Of a stretch of 35,045 nt of DNA, positions 6,915 through 15,306 are shown piece by piece. Source of the DNA: Clostridia bacterium (GTDB lineage Bacteria > Bacillota > Clostridia > Oscillospirales > Acutalibacteraceae). The DNA lies in the NCBI GenBank assembly GCA_017416485.1, contig JAFQCH010000022.1, positions 1-35,045 on the forward strand. Reading direction: 5' to 3'. The position numbers were made by a program, and so were the translations under genes. The stretch's first letter is position 1. Each line of letters starts with the position of its first letter. The notes below the pieces were generated by a model. That model did no database searches. It was not told the DNA's origin and saw nothing but the letters and a program-made list of their open reading frames with translations.

Positions 6915-7518
6915 TGCACAATCTGCACTGGGCGATGCCTTTGATTATGCTGTGAACATTTGCGGCATCCCGGGCGGTGAGTTTGTAAAGCTGTTCGTAG
7001 TAAGCAGTGTTGCCGTACAAATGGAAAACGGAGAGCCTGCATTTGTGGCAGGAAAAAGCGGAATTGAAATTGCAAAAGAGGTTGTTTGGGAAACCAGACA
7101 CGAGGAACTTGCAATGCAACCGCAAAATCGTTTTGCACGGTCAAAGGAATATTGGATCGGTTGGGCAGTGGCTTATTACCAATGGTATTCCGGCAGAAAA
7201 TACAGCGATATTTTCAAGGTTGTTTCCTTTGATGCTTTGGAAAAAATGTATTACACACTACACGAAGCGGACATTTCAAAATTTGTGCAGATAACGGATG
7301 CACTTGTAAAAGAGTATTTTTCCGAAACAAACTTAAAACGGATTCGCACGGCTTACGGTTGCTCGCAGTCGGAGCTGGCGGCACTTTCGGGGGTCAGTTT
7401 GCGTTCTGTGCAGATGTATGAGCAACGAAAAAAGGATATCAACAAGGCCGGTGCCGAAACCGTTTTTCGCCTGGCAAAAACACTCGGCTGCACGGTCGAG
7501 GATTTGATTGAAAAGTAA
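6880..7518 (+). CDS. Helix-turn-helix (XRE/Cro type) protein, probable repressor/antitoxin
   Basis: The 212-aa protein has two parts. Residues ~1-140 form an uncharacterised alpha-rich domain (FDYAVNICGIP, AGKSGIEIAKEVV, SKEYWIGWAVAYYQWYSG) that I associate with a recurrent clostridial protein family encoded next to DUF3990 genes. Residues ~150-212 are a Cro/XRE HTH (IRTAYGCSQSELAALSGVSL, then VQMYEQRKKDINKA and LAKTLGCTVEDLIE). AGGAGG lies 11 bases before ATG 6880, inside the DUF3990 gene; the two are translationally linked. It most likely binds the two palindromes upstream of the operon and represses it, and may neutralise the DUF3990 protein. Autoregulation and antitoxin function are inferences. 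Confidence 0.82.
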   Translation: MTHAYREIYLNNAQSALGDAFDYAVNICGIPGGEFVKLFVVSSVAVQMENGEPAFVAGKSGIEIAKEVVWETRHEELAMQPQNRFARSKEYWIGWAVAYYQWYSGRKYSDIFKVVSFDALEKMYYTLHEADISKFVQITDALVKEYFSETNLKRIRTAYGCSQSELAALSGVSLRSVQMYEQRKKDINKAGAETVFRLAKTLGCTVEDLIEK

Positions 7519-7539
7519 TGAATAAAGGAGTGCCGTGTT

Positions 7540-8073
7540 TTGTTTTATCACGCTTCGCCGGTTGGTGGCATTGAAATTTTGGAGCCGAATGTGTCCAACC
7601 ACAATGAACCCCTGCTTTATTTCTCCCAAAAACGCGAAAATGTTTTGGTGTATCTGAGCAATGCAATTGAAAAATTCTGCAAAGAAACGGGGTTTGTACA
7701 TACGGGCAAATGGCACAAGTGGGCGAGTTACGGCTTTGATGAAAACGGAATCATGCAGCTCGATGAATACTACCCTCACGCACTCGAAGATACTTACAAA
7801 GGGGTGTCGGGCTACATTTATTCTGCCGATTCGCTCGGTGAAACAAAGGATATTCGGATTCCCCATGCATTTGCAACGCAGTGTAAAGTGCCCGTTTCGG
7901 GTGTTGAATACATAGAAGATGCGTATGCGGAGATTTTGAAAGCCGAGAAAAAGGGTTTGATAAAGGTGGCAGATATGTTGAAATGGGCGATAATATGCAC
8001 GCTTGGATCGAACAAACAATCAGAAATGAATATGAAAAAGCAGAAAACGAGCCTGATTACAGGTATTTTCTGA
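7540..8073 (+). CDS. Conserved hypothetical protein, 3' end frameshifted
   Basis: As read it gives 177 aa from a TTG start with AAAGGAG nine bases upstream. The first ~143 residues (FYHASPVGGIEILEP, then LVYLSNAIEKFCKETGF and YKGVSGYIYSADSL) fit a clostridial hypothetical family often near DUF3990/HTH genes. After about residue 143 (position ~7968) the frame yields a low-quality tail, while the frame used by the next gene reads RYVEMGDNMHAWIEQ and an EYEKAENEPDYRYFLKAKFDF segment, the expected C-terminus. The YHxS start recalls the DUF3990 opening, so a related ART-like fold is possible but unproven. Probably a broken or mis-sequenced gene. Confidence 0.65.
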   Translation: MFYHASPVGGIEILEPNVSNHNEPLLYFSQKRENVLVYLSNAIEKFCKETGFVHTGKWHKWASYGFDENGIMQLDEYYPHALEDTYKGVSGYIYSADSLGETKDIRIPHAFATQCKVPVSGVEYIEDAYAEILKAEKKGLIKVADMLKWAIICTLGSNKQSEMNMKKQKTSLITGIF

Positions 8074-9185
8074 AAGCAAAGTTTGATTTTCTGAATGCCA
8101 GTGAAAAGAAATATTATGCATCCGTTTTACAACTTGTTGAATCAGGTGTCGGCTCGGCTTACCCTTGTGCGGCGGTTGCGGTCGGACAGGGGCACACGGT
8201 TTTTGCCCGTACTTTTTTCGGACAAAGACAGGTGCTGCCGACGGCACTTGACCTCACAGAAGACACGCTGTTTGACCTTGCATCACTGTCAAAACTTGTG
8301 TCAACCACCATGGTTGCACTGAAAATGATTGAAAACGGTAAACTGAATCTGCATGACAAAATCGGGAAATATCTTGATTTTGCCGGCAATTTTGCGGATT
8401 GTGAAATTTATCATCTGCTGACGCATACATCGGGACTGCCTGCAGGTCTGCCCTTGTTTGCCATGGTGCACAAAGACGGCGATGCCCTGCACACCGTTTT
8501 GTCTGCCGAACCGTGTTATGAAACAGGCACACAGGTCTGCTATTCCTGCATGGGCTATCTTGTTTTGCAACGGATTCTTGAAAATGTGGGCGGTGATCCG
8601 CTTGACAAACTTGCCGAAAAATATGTATTTTCTCCGTTGGGGATGAAAACCGCTTGTTACAATCCCGATAAAGCGAAAATGCCGATTGCCGCAACCGAAT
8701 TGTATACCCACAACGGCGCATGGGCGACAGGGCATGTGCACGATGAAAATGCACATTTTCTCGGCGGTGTGACAGGGAATGCAGGTGTTTTTGCAACATT
8801 GGATGATCTGATTTCGTTTGCAGGGATGTGTGCAACGCACGGACTTGCCAAAAACGGAGACGTGTATCTGTCAAAAGAAATGTTTGACCTTGCAATTACC
8901 AATTTCACGCCTGACAAAAACGAATCCCGCGGACTCGGGTTTCAGCTGAAAGGACAGCAGGATTTTCCCGGAGGCATACTTTTATCGCAAGGCAGTTACG
9001 GTCATACAGGGTTTACGGGGACAAGTCTTTATGTCGATAAGGACACGGGATTGTGGGGAATTCTGCTGACCAATGCCGTGCATTACGGACGCGAAAACAG
9101 AACAAAATACTTTGCTTTACGCAGGGGATTTTATGATTCACTGATGCGAGAATACAAAATATTGCAGTGTGAAAGTGAAATTTAA
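7983..9185 (+). CDS. Serine hydrolase (beta-lactamase family, YbbE-like) fused to tail of the upstream protein
   Basis: The 400-aa product has the class C beta-lactamase/PBP-type catalytic motifs: SLSK (S101, K104), Y187-S-C as the tyrosine motif (usually YxN) and H341-T-G in place of KTG. The HVHDENAHFLGGVTGNAGVF segment is typical of YbbE/EstB-like serine hydrolases that act on cell-wall peptides or esters. There is no signal peptide, so it may be cytoplasmic as read. Residues 1-37 belong to the C-terminus of the upstream hypothetical family, not to a beta-lactamase. No good RBS precedes ATG 7983 or 7995; translation may originally have started at 7540 as one fused protein before a one-base loss. 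Confidence 0.78.
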   Translation: MGDNMHAWIEQTIRNEYEKAENEPDYRYFLKAKFDFLNASEKKYYASVLQLVESGVGSAYPCAAVAVGQGHTVFARTFFGQRQVLPTALDLTEDTLFDLASLSKLVSTTMVALKMIENGKLNLHDKIGKYLDFAGNFADCEIYHLLTHTSGLPAGLPLFAMVHKDGDALHTVLSAEPCYETGTQVCYSCMGYLVLQRILENVGGDPLDKLAEKYVFSPLGMKTACYNPDKAKMPIAATELYTHNGAWATGHVHDENAHFLGGVTGNAGVFATLDDLISFAGMCATHGLAKNGDVYLSKEMFDLAITNFTPDKNESRGLGFQLKGQQDFPGGILLSQGSYGHTGFTGTSLYVDKDTGLWGILLTNAVHYGRENRTKYFALRRGFYDSLMREYKILQCESEI

Positions 9186-9208
9186 TACTGTATTTTGTGC
9201 TTTTAAAG

Positions 9209-9255
9209 CCACCTCTGCGGATGGATTTTTTGCCGTCCGTCGGGGTGGTTTTTTT
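9209..9255 (+). terminator. Terminator before the dcw cluster
   Basis: A long stem (9209-9224 with 9233-9248, 15 of 16 positions paired including three G:U) with an 8-base loop is followed by seven T residues. It ends the accessory operon and separates it from the mraZ promoter. The rest of 9256-9358 is T/A-rich and shows no gene. Confidence 0.85.
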
Positions 9256-9358
9256 GTGTTTTTCGGATGTGATTTTTTGCCGTTGCTGGCTCTTGTTTTT
9301 TTGTTTTTTGGGACGTGAAAAAAGATGAAAAATAATTAAAAAAATTGCGTTTTTACTC

Positions 9359-9387
9359 TTGCTTTTTTTAAGAAAACCATGTATAAT
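9359..9387 (+). promoter_or_regulatory. mraZ (dcw cluster) promoter
   Basis: TTGCTT (9359-9364) and a perfect TATAAT (9382-9387) with a 17-base spacer, 120 bases before the mraZ start. This is the usual place for the major dcw promoter (Pmra). Confidence 0.75.
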
Positions 9388-9393
9388 GACAGA

Positions 9394-9430
9394 GTAGTGG
9401 TGAAAAATCCATGCTTATCCCATAAAGTGG
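9394..9430 (+). promoter_or_regulatory. Possible MraZ-binding boxes
   Basis: GTAGTGG (9394-9400) and AAAGTGG (9424-9430) lie 30 bases apart in the 5' leader just after the mraZ -10. MraZ proteins bind repeated TGGG/AAAGTG-type boxes at ~10-bp multiples upstream of their own gene. Only two degenerate copies are visible here, so this is tentative. Confidence 0.35.
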
Positions 9431-9506
9431 GGCGAGATAAACAACAGAAATTAAATAGTGTTGATTATCTTGTGAAAATGAAATTTTCTTGAAAGGAGTC
9501 GCGCCG

Positions 9507-9920
9507 ATGCAAGCCATAGGAACATTCAGACACACGCTTGATACCAAATCACGCATGGCAATGCCGGCGCAATTCCGTGATGAATTGGGAGAATCTTTCA
9601 TCATCATGAAAGGGCCGGACAAGTGTCTGTTTGTATACGATCAGGAAGGCTACAATGTGATTGCCGAGCAGTTGGCACGCAAATCCGCCACAAGTGACGA
9701 TCGTAACAAGCAGAGAAAAAGATTTTCCGGCGCATTCAAGCCCGAAATGGACAAGCAGGGTCGTTTCGTTCTGCAACAGGAACTCATTGCACACGCAGGT
9801 CTTCAGAAGGATGTCGTTGTGTTCGGTTGTAACAGCCGAATCGAAATCTGGGATGCAGCCACATGGGATGCACTCATGGCTGAGGAAGACGATGCCGATT
9901 TCGACGATATCATCTGGTGA
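9507..9920 (+). CDS. mraZ: Transcriptional regulator MraZ
   Basis: The 137-aa protein has the two tandem SpoVT/AbrB-like halves of MraZ: MQAIGTFRHTLDTKSRMAMPAQFRDEL at the N-terminus and KPEMDKQGRFVLQQELIAHAGL in the middle, each with the D-x-K/Q-x-R-x-x-x-P/L pattern. MraZ is a nucleoid-associated repressor of its own dcw operon. AAAGGAG eight bases before ATG 9507 decides the start over the TTG at 9489. First gene of the dcw cluster; its stop overlaps the region of the rsmH start. Confidence 0.96.
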   Translation: MQAIGTFRHTLDTKSRMAMPAQFRDELGESFIIMKGPDKCLFVYDQEGYNVIAEQLARKSATSDDRNKQRKRFSGAFKPEMDKQGRFVLQQELIAHAGLQKDVVVFGCNSRIEIWDAATWDALMAEEDDADFDDIIW

Positions 9921-9925
9921 TGGGT

Positions 9926-10849
9926 ATGGCATTCAAACACATTCCCGTTCTGTTTAACGAAACCATTGATTCCTTGCAGATCAATCCTGACGGTGTGTAT
10001 GTTGATTGCACTTCCGGCGGCGGCGGTCACAGCGCGGCAATTCTTGAACGTCTTGAAAACGGCAGGCTGATCTGCCTGGATCAGGATCCGCAGGCGATCG
10101 AAACCTTGCAAAAGCGTTTCGGCGAAGACAAGAGAGTAACGGTTGTCAAAACCAATTTTTCGGATATAAAAAATGTGTTGCAGAATCTCGGTATTGAAGC
10201 TGTGGATGGTGTGCTTGCCGACCTGGGGGTCAGCTCGCATCAGCTTGATACGGCAGAAAGAGGATTTTCGTTCCACAGTGATGCACCGCTGGACATGCGT
10301 ATGAGTATGCAGGGGATGAGTGCCGCGGATGTGGTGAATACCTACTCCGAACCCGAACTTGCAAATGTCATTTTTCGCTACGGCGAAGAAAAATATTCGC
10401 GTTCCATTGCCCGTGCTATCGTAAAGGCAAGGGAAAAGAAGAAAATCGAAACCACATTTGAACTGACGGATATTATAAAAAGTGCCATGCCTGCAAAGGC
10501 AATGCGTGACGGTCACCCGTCGCGAAAAACATTTCAGGCACTTCGCATCGAAGTCAACGGTGAACTGTCCCGACTGCCCGATGCGATCGAAAGTATGTTT
10601 GACTGCCTGAAAGTCGGCGGCGTGCTGTCGATCATCAGCTTCCATTCATTGGAAGACAGTGCAGTCAAAATCAAATTTAAAGAATTTACCCAAGGGTGTA
10701 CCTGCCCGAAAGAATTTCCCGTTTGTATTTGCGGAAATACACCGCGTGGCGCATTGGCGTTCAGGGGGAAAACGCCGTCTGCTGCTGAACTCGAAGAAAA
10801 TCCGAGAAGCCGCAGTGCAAAATTGCGCAGTATTGTGAAACTGAAGTAA
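9926..10849 (+). CDS. rsmH: 16S rRNA (cytosine(1402)-N(4))-methyltransferase RsmH
   Basis: The 307-aa protein begins HIPVLFNETIDSL and has the SAM motif VDCTSGGGGHSAAIL, the LDQDPQA acidic motif, GVLADLGVSSHQLD and SFHSLEDSAVK, all diagnostic of RsmH (MraW). It methylates N4 of C1402 in the 16S P site. ATG 9926 matches the usual family N-terminus (MxFKHIPVL); ATG 9920 overlaps the mraZ stop (TGATG) and is possible. Co-transcribed with mraZ. Confidence 0.96.
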   Translation: MAFKHIPVLFNETIDSLQINPDGVYVDCTSGGGGHSAAILERLENGRLICLDQDPQAIETLQKRFGEDKRVTVVKTNFSDIKNVLQNLGIEAVDGVLADLGVSSHQLDTAERGFSFHSDAPLDMRMSMQGMSAADVVNTYSEPELANVIFRYGEEKYSRSIARAIVKAREKKKIETTFELTDIIKSAMPAKAMRDGHPSRKTFQALRIEVNGELSRLPDAIESMFDCLKVGGVLSIISFHSLEDSAVKIKFKEFTQGCTCPKEFPVCICGNTPRGALAFRGKTPSAAELEENPRSRSAKLRSIVKLK

Positions 10850-10866
10850 GAGAAAGGTGATTCATC

Positions 10867-11424
10867 ATGGCCGGATATCAGAGAGCAGAGGCTTATGATT
10901 TTGCAACATTTGAACCCAAAGACGGCTCTGCCGCAAGAAAACTGAATACTGCGCAGCCTGTCGGAGAGCCGGTTCGCAAAAGAAATGTCCGACCGAATCC
11001 GAATCTGAAAATCGTTGAGCCCAATGCTCGGCAGACGGTGAAACAACAGGAAAGACTCAGTGCCAAAAAAGTATTTGCAGTTCTTTTTTGCTGTGTTATG
11101 ATGTTTGGTTTCATTGCTATGTTTATCAATAATTCCGTAAAAAGCACGGAACTGATGAACTCCATCAATGAAATGGAAGTCAACATCGCCAATGCGCAGA
11201 GCGAAAATGTGCGTCTGAGTTCTTCGATTGACAGCATGTTCAGCATTGCAAAGGTTGAGAATTATGCCACAAATGTTCTCGGCATGACAAAAATGGAAAA
11301 TTATCAGATTCAGTATGTGGATCTGTCTTCGGAAGATCAGGTGCTTTTTGCCGGAGAGAGTTCTGTTTTCGGTTCGAATCTTGTTGAACGTGTGACGGAA
11401 TATTTTGACGGACTTTTTGCATAA
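10867..11424 (+). CDS. ftsL: FtsL/DivIC-like septum protein
   Basis: The 185-aa protein has a long basic cytoplasmic N-terminus, one membrane segment (about residues 66-88, VFAVLFCCVMMFGFIAMFI) and a short extracytoplasmic heptad-rich helix (STELMNSINEMEVNIANAQ...) followed by the DivIC-like ENYATNVLGMTKMENYQIQYV. Bitopic coiled-coil proteins of this kind bridge FtsQ/DivIB to FtsW-PBP in the divisome. FtsL is the normal occupant of this place between rsmH and the PBP gene. GAAAGGTGA lies upstream of ATG 10867. The C-terminal tail is longer than in most FtsL proteins. Confidence 0.85.
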   Translation: MAGYQRAEAYDFATFEPKDGSAARKLNTAQPVGEPVRKRNVRPNPNLKIVEPNARQTVKQQERLSAKKVFAVLFCCVMMFGFIAMFINNSVKSTELMNSINEMEVNIANAQSENVRLSSSIDSMFSIAKVENYATNVLGMTKMENYQIQYVDLSSEDQVLFAGESSVFGSNLVERVTEYFDGLFA

Positions 11425-11456
11425 AATGGGCTGAAGCCTGCATATTTCATAAAACA

Positions 11457-11481
11457 AAGGGCGAAGAATTCCTTCGCCCTT
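11457..11481. repeat. Perfect hairpin between ftsL and the PBP gene
   Basis: AAGGGCGAAG and CTTCGCCCTT form a perfect 10-bp stem with loop AATTC. No clean T-run follows (an AT-rich stretch comes instead), so it is not a standard terminator. It may be an attenuator, an mRNA-processing or stabilising hairpin, or part of a terminator that uses the AT-rich tract. Confidence 0.6.
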
Positions 11482-11535
11482 CACTTCGCTTAATATAATA
11501 ATTATTTTATTTTATATAAGAATGGATGGATTTGA

Positions 11536-13755
11536 ATGCGCAAATCAATCACCGCCAAACGCGGCGTGTTGTTTTTGATTGTAATCACGGCACTTCTGTT
11601 TGTTGTTTGCTTCGGAAGTGTTATCAGAATTGCAATCTTCAATGGCGACAAATACAAAGCAAAGGCTGAAAGCCAACAATTGAGTGTTACCACAAACAAA
11701 GCCCTGCGCGGCACAATTTATGACCGCAATATGCACGTGCTTGCGCAGAGTGCATCGGTGTGGCTTGTTTATGTGAACCCTTCCAAGGTGACCCAGGAAA
11801 ACATGGATGCTGTCATTGCAGGGTTAACAACGATTCTCGGTCTTGACGGCAACGAGATGCGGGAAAAAATTCTTAAAAATGCAGATTACGGCTATCTGGA
11901 AGTGGCAGGGCAGGTTGAATACGAAAAAATGTCTGCCATGAAGGAATATATCTATGCGAATGAGCTGTACGGTATTGTGAGCATTGATGAAGACACCATC
12001 CGCTATTATCCGAACGGCAATCTGTGTTCAACCATGATTGGTTTTACGGGCAAAGATGATGTCGGGCTTGCGGGACTTGAGTATTATTACAACGATGAAC
12101 TCACGGGTGTGGACGGAAGAACCGTTACCGCCCAGGATGGTCAGCAACAACCCATGCCGGGGCAGTTCATGACACAATATGCGGCACAGCAGGGATTGAG
12201 CCCCGTGCTGACGGTGGATGCGGAAATTCAGACTATTCTTGAAAATGCACTGCATACAGCATTGGTTGAAAATACGGCACAGAATGTGTATGGCATCGTG
12301 ATGGACGTTGAAACGGGTGCCATTCTTGCTATGGCAAACCTGCCGGACTACGACCCCAACAATCCCTACACGCTGGATGAACAAACCCTTGCAGAAATTG
12401 CAAAACTTCCCGAAGAAGAACAGAATTCCGCTTATTCTGCCGCCCAAAACAATCGCTGGAAGAATAAAGCAATTGCAGACTTTTATGAACCGGGTTCGGT
12501 TGCAAAGGTTTTCCTTGTTGCATCTGCCCTGGAAGAAGGCGTGATTGACACAACGGAAACCTATGAATGCGGCGGCCGAATTCAGGTTGGCGATCGTTCC
12601 ATCAAGGACTATAACCCTGTCGGCCACGGGCTTGAAAATCTTGAAAAACTGTTCATCAATTCCTGTAACACCTTTTCGGTTCATATCGGTGTTGACCATC
12701 TCGGCAAAGAACTGTTTTACAAATATTTTCAGGCATTCGGTTTTGCAGAACGAACAGGCATTGATTTGTCGGGTGAAGGCATTCCCGTTGCATCCATTAC
12801 TTACCATGATCCGGAAATTTCTTTTTCCACCTCTGACCTTGCCAGTTCTTCTTTCGGTCAGTCGTTCACGGTAACCCCCTTGCAGATGATCACTGCAATT
12901 TCCGCAGTTGCAAATGACGGCAAGCTGATGACACCGTATATCGTTGAAAAATGGATTGACGGCAACGGCAATACCGTTGATGAAACACAGCCCAATGTGC
13001 GCCGTCAGGTTATTTCGGACAAAACTGCAACAACCATCCTTTCGTATATGGAAGAGGTTATCAAGCAGGGTACCGGCACGAACGCATATGTTCCCGGTTA
13101 CCGCATTGCCGGTAAAACAGGTACGAGTGAAAAACTCGGCACGGAAGAAGTTGTTTACATTGCATCCTTTGCGGGTGTTGCACCTGCGGATGATCCCGAA
13201 GTGGCTGTGCTTATCATCATCGACGAGCCCGGCGGAGTTGATTACAGCGGCGGTGTCATTGCGGCACCCGTCGGCGGCGAAGTCTTCGGCAAGGTGCTTC
13301 CGTATCTCGGAATCGAACCTGTTTATTCGGATGACGAACTGGAAGATATGTCCAATGTTGTTCCGTCTGTCGTCGGCGACACGCTTGAAGATGCCGAAGA
13401 AAAACTGAATCTTGCAGACTTTGAAGTGCGCATCATCGGTGACGGCGATTCCGTTATTTCGCAAACCCCTGCAGGCGGCAGAATGCTGATGTCGGGCGGT
13501 ACGGTCATCCTTTACACGCAAACCGATCTGCCGGCAGAAACGGCAGAAGTGCCAGACTTTACGGGTATGTCGGTCAGCGAAGCCAATTATTATGCAAGCC
13601 TGTATGGCCTGAATATTGAAATTTCAGGCAGTGCAATGATGACATCGGATGTTGTTGCCTACCGTCAGGCAATTGAACCGGGCACGGTTGTTGAGTTGGG
13701 AAGCATTATTACGGTTGACTTCCGTTCCAACACGGCCTACGACGACGGCTATTAA
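11536..13755 (+). CDS. Class B penicillin-binding protein, SpoVD/FtsI type, with two PASTA domains
   Basis: The 739-aa protein has one N-terminal membrane anchor (about residues 8-32), a PBP dimerisation domain starting at RGTIYDRNMHVLAQS, and a transpeptidase domain with SVAK in EPGSVAKVF (the family normally has STFK), the SCN motif and KTGTSEK. Two PASTA-like repeats follow (VVPSVVGDTLEDAEEKL... and VPDFTGMSVSEANYYAS...), the hallmark of SpoVD or PBP2x rather than enterobacterial FtsI. It crosslinks peptidoglycan at the division septum or in spore cortex. GGATGGAT lies 10 bases upstream of ATG 11536. Its position between ftsL and murE fits the dcw order. Confidence 0.93.
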   Translation: MRKSITAKRGVLFLIVITALLFVVCFGSVIRIAIFNGDKYKAKAESQQLSVTTNKALRGTIYDRNMHVLAQSASVWLVYVNPSKVTQENMDAVIAGLTTILGLDGNEMREKILKNADYGYLEVAGQVEYEKMSAMKEYIYANELYGIVSIDEDTIRYYPNGNLCSTMIGFTGKDDVGLAGLEYYYNDELTGVDGRTVTAQDGQQQPMPGQFMTQYAAQQGLSPVLTVDAEIQTILENALHTALVENTAQNVYGIVMDVETGAILAMANLPDYDPNNPYTLDEQTLAEIAKLPEEEQNSAYSAAQNNRWKNKAIADFYEPGSVAKVFLVASALEEGVIDTTETYECGGRIQVGDRSIKDYNPVGHGLENLEKLFINSCNTFSVHIGVDHLGKELFYKYFQAFGFAERTGIDLSGEGIPVASITYHDPEISFSTSDLASSSFGQSFTVTPLQMITAISAVANDGKLMTPYIVEKWIDGNGNTVDETQPNVRRQVISDKTATTILSYMEEVIKQGTGTNAYVPGYRIAGKTGTSEKLGTEEVVYIASFAGVAPADDPEVAVLIIIDEPGGVDYSGGVIAAPVGGEVFGKVLPYLGIEPVYSDDELEDMSNVVPSVVGDTLEDAEEKLNLADFEVRIIGDGDSVISQTPAGGRMLMSGGTVILYTQTDLPAETAEVPDFTGMSVSEANYYASLYGLNIEISGSAMMTSDVVAYRQAIEPGTVVELGSIITVDFRSNTAYDDGY

Positions 13756-13831
13756 GCTAAAAAATATATGGGATTTGAAAGGGAAGGATTCAATAAAAGT
13801 GTCTGTTTGATTTGAAACGGAGGGCTGAAAA

Positions 13832-15265
13832 TTGAATCTTACAAAACTTCTCTACGGGGCGGATGCTGTGTATAACGGCAATGACCCGGATATCAGGTTT
13901 ATCACACACAAGCCTGATGATGTTGCAGACGGCGCGCTCTTTGTGTGCATCAAAGGTGCACATGCAGACGGGCACGACTTTGCACACACAGCAATCAGCA
14001 AAGGTGCTGTTGCCGTTGTGTGTGAACGTGATCTCGGTATTGCGGAACAAGTGATGGTTCCGAACAGCCGTGCGGCACTGTCTTTACTCAACTGTGCATT
14101 TTACGGGCACCCGTCAAAAAGCATGCTTCTGATCGGGGTCACCGGCACGAACGGCAAAACCACCACCGCCTGCTACATACGCAACATGCTTGAGCAGGCG
14201 GGCAGAAAATCGGTGCTCATCGGCACTTTGGGGGCAGACAGCGGCAACGGAACAGCGCAAACCGATTACACAACTCCCGAATCTGCGGTGTTCAACCACA
14301 CTCTGCAAAAAGGCTTGCAACGCGGTTGTGAATACGCGGTTGCAGAAATTTCTTCGCAAGCCCTCAGCCAGGAACGCTGTGCAGGGATGGATTTTGATGT
14401 TGCCGTTTTTACCAATTTAAGCCCCGAACATCTGGATTATCACCAGACCATGGATGAATATGCACGGCAGAAAGCAAAGCTGTTTGCCTGCGCAAAAGCG
14501 GCGGCAGTGAACAAGGATGATGAATTTGCGCCGTTTATTCTGTCGCATTGCAAGGGAAGAACCGTTACGTTTTCTTTGCAGGACGATGCGGATCTGACGG
14601 CGAAAAATGTAAAATACACAGCGCACGGTGTGTCTTATATTCTTGTAAGCCGTGATGGCATTGAACGCATTCAGATTCCGGCGTTGGGCATTATGGCGGT
14701 TTACAATTCCATGGCTGCGGTTGCAGCCTGCATGGTTGCCGGGTTTGATTTTGAAGAAGCCTGTGCATATGTTTGCCATGTTGATGCGGTGGAAGGACGA
14801 TTGCAGAAAATACCGACACAAACACCGTTTTCGGTATTTGTTGATTATGCGCATACCCCTGCGGCACTGTACGAAGCATTGTATGCGGTGCGGCAGGTTA
14901 CAGCAGGAAATGTTATTGCCGTGTTCGGTTGCGGCGGTAACAGGGATTCCTCCAAAAGACCCCGCATGGGAGAAATTGCTTCTTCGCTTGCGGATATAAC
15001 AGTGCTCACAAGTGATAATCCGCGTGCGGAAGATCCGCAAAAAATTATTGCAGACATTGCTGCGGGATTTAAAAGCAAAAATGAGTTGATTCTTTGTGCC
15101 GATCGGCGCAGAGCTATTGAAACAGCCTTACAAAAGGCACAGCCCGGCGACAGTGTTCTGATTGCGGGAAAAGGGCATGAAAAGGCACAGACCACCGCAG
15201 ACGGTACCTTTCTTTTTGATGATGCCGCTGTTGTTCGGGAATATTTTACGGTAAAACATGCGTAA
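13832..15265 (+). CDS. murE: UDP-N-acetylmuramoyl-L-alanyl-D-glutamate--2,6-diaminopimelate ligase
   Basis: The 477-aa protein has the Mur ligase ATP loop GVTGTNGKTTTA, the TTPES substrate segment, the SSQAL segment, NLSPEHLDYHQTMDEY, VDYAHTPAALYEAL and the C-terminal DNPRAEDP. DNPR is the motif that recognises meso-diaminopimelate, so the peptidoglycan is predicted to be DAP-type. The start is a TTG at 13832 supported by CGGAGGG about 8 bases upstream; no in-frame ATG occurs until well inside the conserved region. It lies 76 bases after the PBP gene. Confidence 0.95.
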   Translation: MNLTKLLYGADAVYNGNDPDIRFITHKPDDVADGALFVCIKGAHADGHDFAHTAISKGAVAVVCERDLGIAEQVMVPNSRAALSLLNCAFYGHPSKSMLLIGVTGTNGKTTTACYIRNMLEQAGRKSVLIGTLGADSGNGTAQTDYTTPESAVFNHTLQKGLQRGCEYAVAEISSQALSQERCAGMDFDVAVFTNLSPEHLDYHQTMDEYARQKAKLFACAKAAAVNKDDEFAPFILSHCKGRTVTFSLQDDADLTAKNVKYTAHGVSYILVSRDGIERIQIPALGIMAVYNSMAAVAACMVAGFDFEEACAYVCHVDAVEGRLQKIPTQTPFSVFVDYAHTPAALYEALYAVRQVTAGNVIAVFGCGGNRDSSKRPRMGEIASSLADITVLTSDNPRAEDPQKIIADIAAGFKSKNELILCADRRRAIETALQKAQPGDSVLIAGKGHEKAQTTADGTFLFDDAAVVREYFTVKHA

Positions 15266-15306
15266 TGTATAAGCGCAAATAAAGGACTCCGAAAGGATGA
15301 TACGAT

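Noticed and set aside
11491..11499. TATAAT before the PBP gene as its own promoter
   Set aside because: A good -10 exists at 11494 but no acceptable -35 lies 16-18 bases upstream.
12028..13521. A 497-codon - strand frame opposite the PBP gene
   Set aside because: It has no known motifs and lies over a gene with all PBP motifs intact; a shadow frame.
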